DNA of 48,406 nt from Rickettsia typhi (GCA_945877265.1 CAMCRO010000002.1:1-48406); one strand, 5' to 3'; positions 18,197 to 27,711 are shown, numbered from the stretch's first letter. The notes: a model not told the origin generated them from the letters alone. Program-made: numbers and translations.

Positions 18197-19791
18197 TCGA
18201 TCAGTTTTTTCCAAAGAGTTTCTTTTATTCGGATATTTTTAGGAATATTTTTTATTAATTCGTTTGCTATATTTGAAAGTTCTGGGGCCACTTCATTTAT
18301 ATAACTAATAGGATCTTTCTTTGTTGCAGCATTTTTAATGAGCTCTTCATATCTAGTTCTGTAATATATCTCTAGTAAATTAGAAGTTTGCTTGTCAGAA
18401 ATCATGTAATGATTTTGAGACGAATCAATTTTAATCCTAAACATTAAATCATTAGATTTGGATTCGGGAAAATCTGAAATTTTTTTTGCTGTTAGGAAAT
18501 TTACATCCTGATTGTATTTTTCTATTTCTGGGCCATTAATATCTTTATCATATAAAAAAGGTGAGAAAATTTTAGTCCAGAAATTTATCACTTTTTTAGC
18601 ATTGGTAATTATTAAATTAAGATCTAAGAAATAATTGATATTTTGGGCAAGATTTGTGTTAATTTTTCCAAGTCCATTTGCCATTATTCCTTGATTTTCA
18701 GTTGTTTTGATTATCAAATGGTCAATTTTGGCATTTATATAATTATCTGCTATATTAGATGAAGTTTTTATTTTTATTTCATAAGGCACGTTAGAGAAAA
18801 TGTAATCTGAACGTTTTGTTAAAGAATTAATAAAATTGCTTATACCAGAATTAATATTAAATAAATAAAGAAATTGATTGTTTAAATATTTAGCCAGAAC
18901 TTCTTTTAGGAAAGTTTCTTTAAATATAAGTTTAGTTGATGTTTCTAAGAAAAGCTTATTTGTCTCAAAATCTCCTTCTGTCACGCTTTCTATATCTAAA
19001 TAGCTAGATTTTAGGTTGTTAGCTGTGAATCTTATAGAAGAATTATCTAGAGGAGAATGGATATTAAATTTTTCTTTTCTAGAGTCTAGTTCCAAAAAGG
19101 TTAAGCCGCTAATATCAAAATTAGGAAGCCAGATATACCCAATACTAATTGGGAATTTTATATTCTTGGTATTTTGGATATTTAGATCAGCACTGATGCT
19201 ATAAAATTTAGGGGGAGAATTTTTTAGCTCTTGAAAATTATTATAATAATCATGCTTTGTTAGCAAAATGGCATTAGAATTATTGGATTTTAGAATTTCC
19301 AAAGAATTCTCATCCAAAATCGAAATATGCTTTTGGTTAATCGAATATGCTGAGATAAAATTAATTAATTCAAATAATTTTTTCTTATAGAGAAGCTTGA
19401 AAATTTTTGTTGAATATTTAAAGTTTAGAAATAAGAAGCTTTCTGCATCTAATTTATATTTTTTATTATCAATTTTGGAATATATATCAGCCTTACCCTT
19501 ATATTCTATTTTAGTATTAAATAAATATGGGTTTACCATTAACATTAATGGGTTATTGTGAATTATAGTAAAATTTTTAGCTTCTTCTTTTATTCCGTTG
19601 ATTTTTATGCCAATATTCCAAAAGCCGAAATGAGGTGAAATGTCGCTCGCTGTTATTTGTGTGGCGCCAATTTTAAATTTTTGATTATGATCAAACTTAT
19701 TACAGAAATTTATTATAAAAAAGTAAGCTGCGATGTAAGAGCAAAGAAAAAACGTGAGAATAAGTAATGGTATGATGAGAATTTTCTTCAT
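18193..19791 (-). CDS. Membrane-anchored protein, possibly DUF2125 family
   Basis: 532 residues if started at the ATG at 19791, which gives KKILIIPLLILTFFLCSYI, a good signal anchor, and avoids overlap with tlc. Two further in-frame ATGs at 19815 and 19830 lie inside tlc. After the single N-terminal membrane segment the protein is a long beta-rich, Asn/Lys/Ile-rich sequence, probably periplasmic. Phrases such as ASDISPHFGFWNIGIKINGI recall the DUF2125 proteins of alphaproteobacteria; I am not certain of that. It may be an AsmA/YdgA-like envelope protein. It lies between tlc and ispB, overlapping the latter by 4 bp. No enzymatic motif is visible. Confidence 0.7.
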   Translation of the reverse strand: MKKILIIPLLILTFFLCSYIAAYFFIINFCNKFDHNQKFKIGATQITASDISPHFGFWNIGIKINGIKEEAKNFTIIHNNPLMLMVNPYLFNTKIEYKGKADIYSKIDNKKYKLDAESFLFLNFKYSTKIFKLLYKKKLFELINFISAYSINQKHISILDENSLEILKSNNSNAILLTKHDYYNNFQELKNSPPKFYSISADLNIQNTKNIKFPISIGYIWLPNFDISGLTFLELDSRKEKFNIHSPLDNSSIRFTANNLKSSYLDIESVTEGDFETNKLFLETSTKLIFKETFLKEVLAKYLNNQFLYLFNINSGISNFINSLTKRSDYIFSNVPYEIKIKTSSNIADNYINAKIDHLIIKTTENQGIMANGLGKINTNLAQNINYFLDLNLIITNAKKVINFWTKIFSPFLYDKDINGPEIEKYNQDVNFLTAKKISDFPESKSNDLMFRIKIDSSQNHYMISDKQTSNLLEIYYRTRYEELIKNAATKKDPISYINEVAPELSNIANELIKNIPKNIRIKETLWKKLIE

Positions 19792-19795
19792 TCTT

Positions 19796-21307
19796 TTACT
19801 TATAATTATTGTCATGTTGAATTTTATCATATTCTTTAGACAAAGCTAGTACATCAACAATCCAGATAAATATCACTATGGAGAAAATCACTAGAAGTAT
19901 GCTAGTCAGTTCAGAAAAATCAGCAGATGGAAAGATTGTAAACATTGAAGATTGAATGACAGCTCCTAAAGATTTGCCAAATTTAGCTCCCACTACTTCG
20001 GCTGCTGCCTTTCCTTTCGTTCTAAGTTCAATAGAAAGAGGGATATAAGCCATTTCTTTAGTAGAATCAAACAATGAATATTTTGTAGATTTACTCAGGA
20101 TATTTTGCAATCCGCCAGCAAGCACTGCTGCAACTAGGGGGTTGAACCATAATATATTATCGGAATTTTTAATAAAATCTGAATAAAATACAAAACTAAA
20201 AAATGTAATTCCAGTAATACCTATCATACCAGGAGTAAATAGTGCTGCAACTTTCCATCCAAAAAGCCTGAGTATATTGCTGCCTATTACCATGAATGTT
20301 ATACATGTGAAACCCATCCATATATTAAAATTGCCCATAAAGGCAAGATATTGTTGTTGAGTTGGGTATAATTCTCTGATTTTAGCTTTCCAGGGTCCTT
20401 CTAAAACATTAATAGCTAAGCCGTAGCATACTATAATAATGGTAATATAACCAACATACTTAGAGCTAAAGATTAATTTTACACTTTGAACGAAGGATAA
20501 TTTTGTTACCGTATCTTCAGTATCCTTCTCTCCATATAATTTATTTTTTATAACTACTGCATTCAAATAATACATAAGAAACAGCATTATAACGCCAGAA
20601 ATAATAACCGAAAAAATAGATAGCTTGAGGCTAATATCTGCTCCAATTGCGTTTGTATAGTAAGCAAAATTTATAAAAGTTTCTGGTACACCTTGAATAT
20701 CAGAAAAATAAACCATTACATTGCCTGCAATTACTAACCCTAAATTTCCTATCAAGCCAAAAAGGGGATAAAAACGTTTTGCTGTATCTGTATTAACGAT
20801 ATGGTTAGCAAATTGCCAGAACATCAAATTTATAATTACAACACTCCATAGCTCAGAAAATATATACATTAATGCATATGTCCAATTAGCTAAGATCTTT
20901 AAGAACCATTTGATATGAGGGTAGGAAGCTACAAGCAATTCTATTCTTTCAGGATCTGGGTGTAGGTGATCTTTATTAGGATACAACCAGAGGCTAAAAA
21001 ATATAAAAAATAGTAAAAATCCTGATGTGACAATATAAAAAACTTTTTCAAGGCTTACTATATTGCTGAGTTTTAAATATATTATCGTGAAGATAATAGC
21101 ACATGGTAACACTAGCCATAATTTCAAGAAACTTATGCTTTCTGCCCCAATATTAGAAACAACTAAGCTATCTTTGATAGAGCGTAATGCTGCAAAATTA
21201 TATAATGCACACATCATCATCATTGCCATCGGTATGAAGAATCCTAGCTCATTTTTTTCAATAGGCCAGAATATTTTCTTCAGTCTCGTTAGAAGATGTT
21301 GAGGCAC
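19796..21307 (-). CDS. tlc: ATP/ADP translocase, NTT family
   Basis: 503 residues, matching the roughly 500-residue, 12-helix nucleotide transporters of Rickettsiales, Chlamydiae and plastids. Recognisable stretches are FWPIEKNELGFFIPMAMMM, ALRSIKDSLVVSNIGAESIS, FAYYTNAIG, and late in the protein STKYSLFDSTKEMAYIPLS followed by ELRTKGKAAAEVVGAKFGKS, the most conserved signature. It sits in the inner membrane and exchanges host ATP for ADP, or takes up other nucleotides; the substrate differs among paralogues and is not decided here. The start is GTG at 21307 (VPQHLLTRLKK). The next ATGs are well inside the first helix. Confidence 0.96.
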   Translation of the reverse strand: MPQHLLTRLKKIFWPIEKNELGFFIPMAMMMMCALYNFAALRSIKDSLVVSNIGAESISFLKLWLVLPCAIIFTIIYLKLSNIVSLEKVFYIVTSGFLLFFIFFSLWLYPNKDHLHPDPERIELLVASYPHIKWFLKILANWTYALMYIFSELWSVVIINLMFWQFANHIVNTDTAKRFYPLFGLIGNLGLVIAGNVMVYFSDIQGVPETFINFAYYTNAIGADISLKLSIFSVIISGVIMLFLMYYLNAVVIKNKLYGEKDTEDTVTKLSFVQSVKLIFSSKYVGYITIIIVCYGLAINVLEGPWKAKIRELYPTQQQYLAFMGNFNIWMGFTCITFMVIGSNILRLFGWKVAALFTPGMIGITGITFFSFVFYSDFIKNSDNILWFNPLVAAVLAGGLQNILSKSTKYSLFDSTKEMAYIPLSIELRTKGKAAAEVVGAKFGKSLGAVIQSSMFTIFPSADFSELTSILLVIFSIVIFIWIVDVLALSKEYDKIQHDNNYK

Positions 21308-21397
21308 AGTGTTGTAGCCATTTGTCTTTACTATTTTCTTATCTATAGATTCACCTAATGTTTGTCAATCATTATCAACAAACTCAGCAAATAAATT

Positions 21398-21616
21398 TTA
21401 ATTCTCTTCAGAGCCTTGGATGCTTAATGTTCTCCCAATAGCGATTATACTATCTTCCACCTCAGTTTCTCGTTGGTTTTCTTCTATAGTGGGCAAACTA
21501 TTTTCAAACCAAATTTTATTTTGAGATTTATTAGTATTAATACTATAAATTAAAGGTTTTTCGAAGGTATATTTTTCCATTACATAATTCGATAAAAGAC
21601 GAGATTTCTTAGACAT
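21398..21616 (-). CDS. Small hypothetical protein, 72 residues
   Basis: Unrecognised. It starts with ATG at 21616, preceded by AAAGGAGAA at ideal spacing, the best Shine-Dalgarno in the window, which argues that it is a real gene. It begins basic (MSKKSRLLSNYVMEKYTF), has a middle rich in Asn, Ser and Lys, and ends acidic with a short hydrophobic stretch (DSIIAIGRTLSIQG). No signal peptide or membrane helix. Isolated between hemD (110 bp upstream) and tlc (90 bp downstream), it may have its own promoter: on the minus strand TTAACA, 16 bases, TATTAA lies shortly before the Shine-Dalgarno. Function unknown. Confidence 0.65.
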   Translation of the reverse strand: MSKKSRLLSNYVMEKYTFEKPLIYSINTNKSQNKIWFENSLPTIEENQRETEVEDSIIAIGRTLSIQGSEEN

Positions 21617-21726
21617 AATAATTCTCCTTTTAAAGCCTAATTAATAGAATAACTAAAATAAGTGTTAATTGATAATAGGTTTTGTTTTACTCGGAGTTTT
21701 TTTTGTATGGTATGGTAATAATATTT

Positions 21727-22401
21727 TTAAAATAGATCTAGAAAATTATCCTGATTAGATCTCTCTGGAAATTTTAAATTTTTATAACCTTGCTGCAAAA
21801 AATATTCTGCAATTTTTCTGCTAAAGCAGTAAAAAGATAGATGTCTAATTTTTGTGCGAGAAATAGAAGAATTAATGGCTGAATTAATGAAAGCTTGAGC
21901 TGTTTTCAAAGAATATATTGTTACTATATCAAGTTTTTCGTTATTAATTTGATCTACTATATTTTTGCTTAGATGATTTTTGTATATAGTAGAATAGATT
22001 ACAACTTCTTTTTGGTCTAGTTTTAGCTTTTGTGTAATGAATTCACCTCTCACATACAGTAAGCTTGAAGATGGAGATAATTTTTCTTCTAATTCTTGAA
22101 TATTTTCAAAATATTCTTTTATTTTAAAGCCATTCTTGGCTAATAAATCCGCTGTGTCTTTTCCTACAACATAGCATTCTAAATTTAAGTTTGAGAACCT
22201 TTCTATTAAAGACAATGCAGCAAATTTGCTTGTAATTAGGAGTGTGTAATCTCTAATTATATTTTTAAGATCCTCTAATTCTTTTTCTTTTAATAAGCAC
22301 TCTATCAATGACTCTTCAAATATATTATATTCTTTTGTTAGTAGCTTGTTTTTTAGCTCGTTATTATTTTCTGTAGATCTTGTTAGTAATATATTTTTCA
22401 T
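21727..22401 (-). CDS. hemD: Uroporphyrinogen-III synthase
   Basis: 224 residues, slightly short for HemD (about 240-260). Family traits are the N-terminal NILLTRS, LLITSKFAALSLIERF in the middle of the first lobe, CYVVGKDTADLLAKNGFK and the alternating alpha/beta pattern of two lobes. HemD sequences diverge strongly, so the call rests on pattern and length. It cyclises hydroxymethylbilane to uroporphyrinogen III in heme synthesis. It starts in a TAATG overlap with der. In many alphaproteobacteria hemD is followed by mitofilin and hemY; here a hemY-like gene lies 23 kb away. Confidence 0.82.
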   Translation of the reverse strand: MKNILLTRSTENNNELKNKLLTKEYNIFEESLIECLLKEKELEDLKNIIRDYTLLITSKFAALSLIERFSNLNLECYVVGKDTADLLAKNGFKIKEYFENIQELEEKLSPSSSLLYVRGEFITQKLKLDQKEVVIYSTIYKNHLSKNIVDQINNEKLDIVTIYSLKTAQAFINSAINSSISRTKIRHLSFYCFSRKIAEYFLQQGYKNLKFPERSNQDNFLDLF

Positions 22402-23738
22402 TATTTTTTCTTTGCGTATGGGTTTTCAGTTTTTTCAAACACTAATCTAATTGGAGTTCCAGCTAGGCCAAAATGACTTCTGAGGCTATTAGTGAGATAT
22501 TTTTTATAAGAGTCTGTAATTTCTTTTGGATAGTTAGTGAAAAATTTAAATGTAGGAGGTCGTGATTTTGTTTGTAACATATACTTTAAGCGAACTCGTC
22601 GGCCATTTTTAATTAATGGAAGTTGCTGGTATTCTGTCGCAAATTCTAACCATTCATTCAGCTTGGAAGTAGAGATTTTTACATTCCAGACTTCGTATGC
22701 TTTAATGCAGCTATCTATTACCTTTTTAATATTGGAATGATCTAATGATGAGATGTATAACACTTCAACACCTTTGATATATGAAATATCAGTTTTGAGC
22801 CTATATTCCATTTCTTCTTTATACTCAGCTTTGTTTTTTATTAAATCCCATTTATTTAAAACAAGTACGATTGATCTTCCTTCCTCGATAACAAAATTAA
22901 TTAGATTTAAATCTTGCTGCTCTACTCCAAGCTCTGCATCAACCATTAATATAACTGTATTAGCGTATCTTATGGAATGCAGGGTTTCTCCGACTGATAA
23001 TTTTTCGAGATTAAAATCAATCTTTCCGCGTTTGCGTACACCAGCTGTATCAATTAATTTAATATTTTTTCCTTTATATTGCCATTTGATTTCTATAGCA
23101 TCCCTAGTTATTCCTGCTTCTGGCCCTGTGAGTAGTCTATCTTCTTGTATTAAATTATTGATAAAAGTCGATTTTCCAGCGTTAGGGCGCCCACAAACTG
23201 CTATTTGTATAATATCGCTTTTAAATGGATCTTCAGGTTTATCATCTGTTTCAGATAATTTAGGAAGCAAAATCTCGCATAAATCTGCCATGCCAAGCCC
23301 ATGAGCAGCTGATATTTTAACAGGATCGCCAAAGCCTAATTTATAGAATTCTTTATCAATGTTATGCCCCCTTTCGCATTTATTTGCTATTAAGATAACA
23401 TTATTATTTTGTCTTCTTAGTAAGTTGGCAAAAAATTTATCTTGGGGTGTGATGCCTGCAGGGCCATCTACGATAAATAAAACTAAATCTGCAGTGGCAA
23501 CGGCTGTGAATGTTTGGCCCATCATTCTTTCTTCTATTGCTGCTTTTTCAGATTGTTCAAGGCCTGGTGTGTCAATGACAGTAAAACTCAGTGGCCCTAA
23601 TTTGGCGTCAGAATATTTTCTATCCCTTGTGACTCCTGGTGTGTCGTGAACTATAGCTTTGTTTCTGACGCTAAGTCTGTTAAATAAGGTGGATTTGCCA
23701 ACATTAGGCCTTCCTACTAAGGCAATTATCGCTTTCAT
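22401..23738 (-). CDS. der: Ribosome biogenesis GTPase Der (EngA)
   Basis: 445 residues with two tandem GTPase domains, diagnostic for Der. Domain 1 has GRPNVGKST, DTPGLEQ and NKCE; domain 2 has GRPNAGKST, DTAGVRKRG and NKWD. NKCE in the first domain departs from NKxD, a change also seen in other alphaproteobacterial Der proteins (NKAE). The C-terminal KH-like domain is present (RPPTFKFFTNYP and IRLVFEKTENPY). It acts in assembly of the 50S subunit. ATG start. It is divergent from the coq9-like gene, 105 bp away. Confidence 0.98.
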   Translation of the reverse strand: MKAIIALVGRPNVGKSTLFNRLSVRNKAIVHDTPGVTRDRKYSDAKLGPLSFTVIDTPGLEQSEKAAIEERMMGQTFTAVATADLVLFIVDGPAGITPQDKFFANLLRRQNNNVILIANKCERGHNIDKEFYKLGFGDPVKISAAHGLGMADLCEILLPKLSETDDKPEDPFKSDIIQIAVCGRPNAGKSTFINNLIQEDRLLTGPEAGITRDAIEIKWQYKGKNIKLIDTAGVRKRGKIDFNLEKLSVGETLHSIRYANTVILMVDAELGVEQQDLNLINFVIEEGRSIVLVLNKWDLIKNKAEYKEEMEYRLKTDISYIKGVEVLYISSLDHSNIKKVIDSCIKAYEVWNVKISTSKLNEWLEFATEYQQLPLIKNGRRVRLKYMLQTKSRPPTFKFFTNYPKEITDSYKKYLTNSLRSHFGLAGTPIRLVFEKTENPYAKKK

Positions 23739-23786
23739 CTAAGTTTTTTTATTTGCATTATATCAAGAACTCGTTTTATAGCAATC

Positions 23787-23815
23787 TTGTCAATTGAATT
23801 AACTAATAGTATGAT
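23787..23815 (+). promoter_or_regulatory. Sigma-70-type promoter of the coq9-like/ileS transcript
   Basis: TTGTCA (23787-23792), 17-base spacer, TATGAT (23810-23815), followed by the GTG start of the coq9-like gene at 23844. Both boxes match five of six consensus bases with ideal spacing. Confidence 0.65.
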
Positions 23816-23843
23816 ACATTTGTGAAAAAAATAAGTTACAAAA

Positions 23844-24434
23844 GTGGAATTAGATTTTTTAAAGAATTTTATTGATATTGGTGGGAAGATTGGTGTTAAT
23901 GATGCCGCTTTGCGTCAGGCCTCTTTGTTAACTTATGGAAATGAAAATGCTTACCTAAAAATATTCTACGATGGTATTACAGGTGTTCTTTCTGCAATAG
24001 AAGATAGCTTTGATGAGGAGCTGGAAAATATAGATTTGTCCTTGTATGATAAAGTTACTGAAAAAGTTAGCCTGCTGTTGAAGAAAAGAATATATGGAAA
24101 GGGAGATAGGTCAGAATTTTATAGACAGCTATCACGTTTTTATTTATCTAAAGCGGGATATAGCCAATTTTTTAAGAATGGATATAAAACCGTGGATAAA
24201 ATTTGGCGACTTGTTGGAGATAATAGCTTAAATTGGAGTTACTATTCTAAAAGAGCAATTTTATTTGGAGTTTATTGTTCTTCTATGAGATATTATGTTA
24301 AAACCCAAGAATGTTCTCCGGAAAATTTAGAAGAAAAAATTAATCAGAGACTCGCAAAGGTTAGGATTTTCAATAAATTTAAAAAGATGATGAGCCCTTC
24401 TAACATTCCTTTTATTAGACTCTTAAGAAAATAG
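23844..24434 (+). CDS. COQ9 family ubiquinone biosynthesis protein
   Basis: 196 residues. The C-terminal half has the COQ9 pattern: DKIWRLVGDNSLNWSYYSKRA then ILFGVYCSSMRYYV, where bacterial COQ9 proteins usually read WxxAGDxSxDxNxYTKRxxLxxVYxST. The N-terminal half is helical, as in the TetR-like COQ9 fold. COQ9 binds lipid and presents demethoxyubiquinone to COQ7, and coq7 is also in this window. It starts at GTG 23844; no in-frame ATG is close. ileS begins 6 bp after its stop. Confidence 0.8.
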   Translation: MELDFLKNFIDIGGKIGVNDAALRQASLLTYGNENAYLKIFYDGITGVLSAIEDSFDEELENIDLSLYDKVTEKVSLLLKKRIYGKGDRSEFYRQLSRFYLSKAGYSQFFKNGYKTVDKIWRLVGDNSLNWSYYSKRAILFGVYCSSMRYYVKTQECSPENLEEKINQRLAKVRIFNKFKKMMSPSNIPFIRLLRK

Positions 24435-24440
24435 ATCAAT

Positions 24441-27400
24441 ATGAAAAAACAACAATTATATCCTCAGGTGGAATCAAATCCTGATTTTTCTAAGCTGGAA
24501 GAAAGAATATTAGACTTTTGGAATAAAGAAAAAATATTCGAAGAATCCATTAGTTCTAGATCTGCAAGGATTGGAGAAAAAAATAATGAATTTATTTTTT
24601 ATGATGGACCGCCATTTGCCAATGGCCTTCCTCATTATGGTCATCTTTTAACTGGTTTTGTTAAAGATAGCGTTGCTAGGTATCAAACCATAAAAGGAAA
24701 GAGAGTCGAGAGAAGATTTGGCTGGGATTGTCATGGGCTGCCTGCTGAAATGGGAACAGAAAAGGAGCTAAAAATTTCAGGCAGGAACCAGATAATGGAA
24801 TTTGGGATTGAGAATTTTAATGATCATTGCAGAAAATCTGTAATGCAATTCACAAATGAATGGAAAAAATATGTGAATCGGCAAGCTCGCTGGGTAGATT
24901 TTGATAATTCATACAAAACTATGGATTTAAACTATATGGAATCCGTGATTTGGGCATTTAATGAACTTTATAAAAAGGGTTTGATATACGAATCTATGAG
25001 GGTGATGCCTTACTCATGGGCGTGTGAAACTCCTCTTTCTAATTTTGAGACGCGGCTAGATAACTCATACAGAGAAAGAGCTGATAACGCTGTTACAGTT
25101 AGTTTTGTGTTAAAAGGGGTGGCAGATTTCTTGCCAAAAGGTTGTAAGGAATATAGGATTTTAGCTTGGACGACTACCCCGTGGACTCTACCTTCTAACC
25201 TTGCTCTCGCAGTAAATGGGGGGATGGATTATGTAGCGGCTGTTGCAGGGGATACATGTTATATAATGGCAAAATTTGCTTATGAAAAATATAAACCTAT
25301 TTTAGGGCTTGATGATCAAGCTGTTAAGATAGAATTTAAAGGTCATAGGCTAGCGGATCTAACTTATCACCCTATTTTCCATTATTTCGCGGATCATAAA
25401 AATTCTTTTAGAATTCTGGTTGGTGATTTTGTGGAAGAAGGAGAGGGTACTGGTATAGTGCATATGTCTCCTGGTTTTGGTGAGGATGACCAGATACTTT
25501 GCCAGAATAATAACATCGAATTAGTATGCCCAGTTGATAATGCTGGAAAGTTTACTAAAGAAGTGCCGGATTTCTATGGTATACAAGTATTCGAAGCTAA
25601 TCCAACAATTATTATAAAATTAAAAGAGCTGGGAAATTGGCATAAAACAGAGCAGCATATACGTAATTATCCGCATTGTTGGCGAACAGATACACCACTT
25701 ATATATAAGGCTGTGCCTTCTTGGTATGTGAAGGTAACAGAATTTAAAGATAGGATGGTTGAATTAAACCAGCAAATTAACTGGACCCCGAATTACGTGA
25801 AAGATGGAGTATTCGGCAAGTGGTTAGAAAATGCAAGGGATTGGTCTATTAGCCGCAATAGATTTTGGGGTACTCCTATACCAATTTGGCGCTCAGACGA
25901 TCCGAAATATCCAAGAATTGATGTATATGGTTCCATAGAGGAGTTGGAAAGAGATTTTGGCGTAAAAGTCAACGACTTACACAGACCATTTATTGATAAT
26001 TTAACTAGACCTAATCCAGATGATCCCACAGGCAAATCTGTTATGAGAAGGGTTGAAGATGTTTTTGATTGCTGGTTCGAAAGTGGCTCAATGCCTTATG
26101 GGCAAGCTCATTATCCTTTTGAAAATAAAAGCTGGTTCGAAGAACACTTTCCTGCTGATTTTATTGTGGAATATTCAGCTCAAACAAGAGGTTGGTTTTA
26201 CACTTTAATGGTTCTTTCTACAGCCTTGTTTGACAGACCTCCATTTTTAAATTGTATATGCCATGGTGTGATACTTGATTCTACAGGACAAAAACTATCA
26301 AAAAGACTAAATAACTTTGCCGATCCGATGGAAATATTTGGGAAATATGGCGCGGATAGTTTGAGGTACACAATGCTTTCATCTAATGTCGTGAAAGGGC
26401 AAGAGCTTCTAATAGATAAAGATGGAAAAATGGTCCATGAGGCTTTGAGGCTATATCTAAAGCCAATATGGAATGCTTATAATTTTTTCACGCTTTATGC
26501 TAACGCAGATGGAGTAAAAGCAAGAATTTCTTATGATTCATCAAATGTATTGGATAATTATATTCTTAGTAAATTAAAAAAGGCTGTCATAAAAATCGAT
26601 GACGCACTTGCAAATTTTGATACGCAAGGAGCATATCAGCCCGTAACAGAATTTTTTGAGATTTTAAATAATTGGTATATTAGAAGAAGTAGACAACGTT
26701 TTTGGGGCTCTGAAATTTCATCAGATAAAATTCAGGCTTACAACACTTTATTTACCTGTTTGGAGCATATCTCTCGCGCAATGTCTCCTTTACTGCCATT
26801 AATTTCAGAAGCTATTTATGTTGGTCTGCAAGGCGGAGAATATATTAAAGAACATAGTGTTCATCTCTCAGATTTTCCTGATGTTACTAATATTAAATTT
26901 AGTGAAGATATAGTCTGCAAAATGGATAAGGTCAGAGATATTTGTAGTAGTGGCCTATATATTAGAAATGAAAAAAATATTAGGGTAAGGCAGCCATTAG
27001 CTAAATTAACAATTTTAATGAAAAATTCTGCTTCAATTAAAGAGTTCGATAGCTTAATTAAAGATGAATTAAATGTAAAAATCATTGAATATTCTGATGA
27101 ATTAGGAAATTATGCGGATAAAAAAATCAATATTAACTTTCCAGTTCTGGGAAAAAGACTGCCGCAATATATGAAAGAAATTATTTTTGCTTCTAAATCA
27201 GGAAATTGGAGTCAAGAAGGAGAAAATGTTTATGTTGCAGGGCATTTATTACAGTCTGAGGAATATGAAATAATATTAATGCCAAAATTAGCGGAAGGTG
27301 CAAAAACATTGCCTTCTAATGATGGCCTTGTAATATTAGATTTATCAATAACAGAAGAACTTTTGCAGGAAGGTTACGCAAGAGATGTGATTAGGATGGT

Positions 27401-27626
27401 TCAGCAAGCAAGAAAAGAAGCAGGATTTGAAATTACAGATAGAGTAAATTTATATGTCGAAGGGCATGAAAAAGTAAATATTTCTATTCAGAAATTTGAA
27501 GATCTAATAACCGATCAAACTCTTGCAAAATTAGCGAATCAAGCTATTGCTGGCGGCTTTTGCGCAGAGTCAGAGCTAGATGGTAAAATAATCAAAATAT
27601 ACATAGAGAGAAATACAGAAGCGTAG
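24441..27626 (+). CDS. ileS: Isoleucyl-tRNA synthetase (eukaryote-like type)
   Basis: 1061 residues, longer than the typical 930-940 bacterial enzyme. The HIGH box is PPFANGLPHYGHLL near residue 57. The editing domain follows with AWTTTPWTLPSNLALAV near residue 240. The KMSKS loop reads GQKLSKRLNNF near residue 615, where the second Ser is replaced by Arg, the hallmark of the eukaryote-like, mupirocin-insensitive class found in Rickettsia and some other bacteria. The C-terminal extension resembles this class (EGYARDVIRMVQQARKEAGFEITDRV). It charges tRNA-Ile. ATG start. No terminator is apparent, but the downstream gene has its own promoter. Confidence 0.97.
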   Translation: MKKQQLYPQVESNPDFSKLEERILDFWNKEKIFEESISSRSARIGEKNNEFIFYDGPPFANGLPHYGHLLTGFVKDSVARYQTIKGKRVERRFGWDCHGLPAEMGTEKELKISGRNQIMEFGIENFNDHCRKSVMQFTNEWKKYVNRQARWVDFDNSYKTMDLNYMESVIWAFNELYKKGLIYESMRVMPYSWACETPLSNFETRLDNSYRERADNAVTVSFVLKGVADFLPKGCKEYRILAWTTTPWTLPSNLALAVNGGMDYVAAVAGDTCYIMAKFAYEKYKPILGLDDQAVKIEFKGHRLADLTYHPIFHYFADHKNSFRILVGDFVEEGEGTGIVHMSPGFGEDDQILCQNNNIELVCPVDNAGKFTKEVPDFYGIQVFEANPTIIIKLKELGNWHKTEQHIRNYPHCWRTDTPLIYKAVPSWYVKVTEFKDRMVELNQQINWTPNYVKDGVFGKWLENARDWSISRNRFWGTPIPIWRSDDPKYPRIDVYGSIEELERDFGVKVNDLHRPFIDNLTRPNPDDPTGKSVMRRVEDVFDCWFESGSMPYGQAHYPFENKSWFEEHFPADFIVEYSAQTRGWFYTLMVLSTALFDRPPFLNCICHGVILDSTGQKLSKRLNNFADPMEIFGKYGADSLRYTMLSSNVVKGQELLIDKDGKMVHEALRLYLKPIWNAYNFFTLYANADGVKARISYDSSNVLDNYILSKLKKAVIKIDDALANFDTQGAYQPVTEFFEILNNWYIRRSRQRFWGSEISSDKIQAYNTLFTCLEHISRAMSPLLPLISEAIYVGLQGGEYIKEHSVHLSDFPDVTNIKFSEDIVCKMDKVRDICSSGLYIRNEKNIRVRQPLAKLTILMKNSASIKEFDSLIKDELNVKIIEYSDELGNYADKKININFPVLGKRLPQYMKEIIFASKSGNWSQEGENVYVAGHLLQSEEYEIILMPKLAEGAKTLPSNDGLVILDLSITEELLQEGYARDVIRMVQQARKEAGFEITDRVNLYVEGHEKVNISIQKFEDLITDQTLAKLANQAIAGGFCAESELDGKIIKIYIERNTEA

Positions 27627-27683
27627 ATCGGACTTTAGAAAAATTTATTCTAGAATTTTATTATTATTTTTGGATTAAAATAT

Positions 27684-27711
27684 TTGATAAAGTTATTAAA
27701 ACTGTTATCAT
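27684..27711 (+). promoter_or_regulatory. Promoter of the SAM-importer-like gene
   Basis: TTGATA (27684-27689), 16-base spacer, TATCAT (27706-27711). The ATG of the next gene is at 27734, so the 5' leader would be under 20 bases. A perfect palindrome begins right after the -10 box. Confidence 0.55.

Noticed and set aside
22753-23304. 183-residue plus-strand frame
   Set aside because: It is antisense to der and shows no family features.
23739-23843. Riboswitch or tRNA-like leader in the der/coq9 gap
   Set aside because: Only 105 bp long with a plain sigma-70 promoter and no conserved structured element visible.
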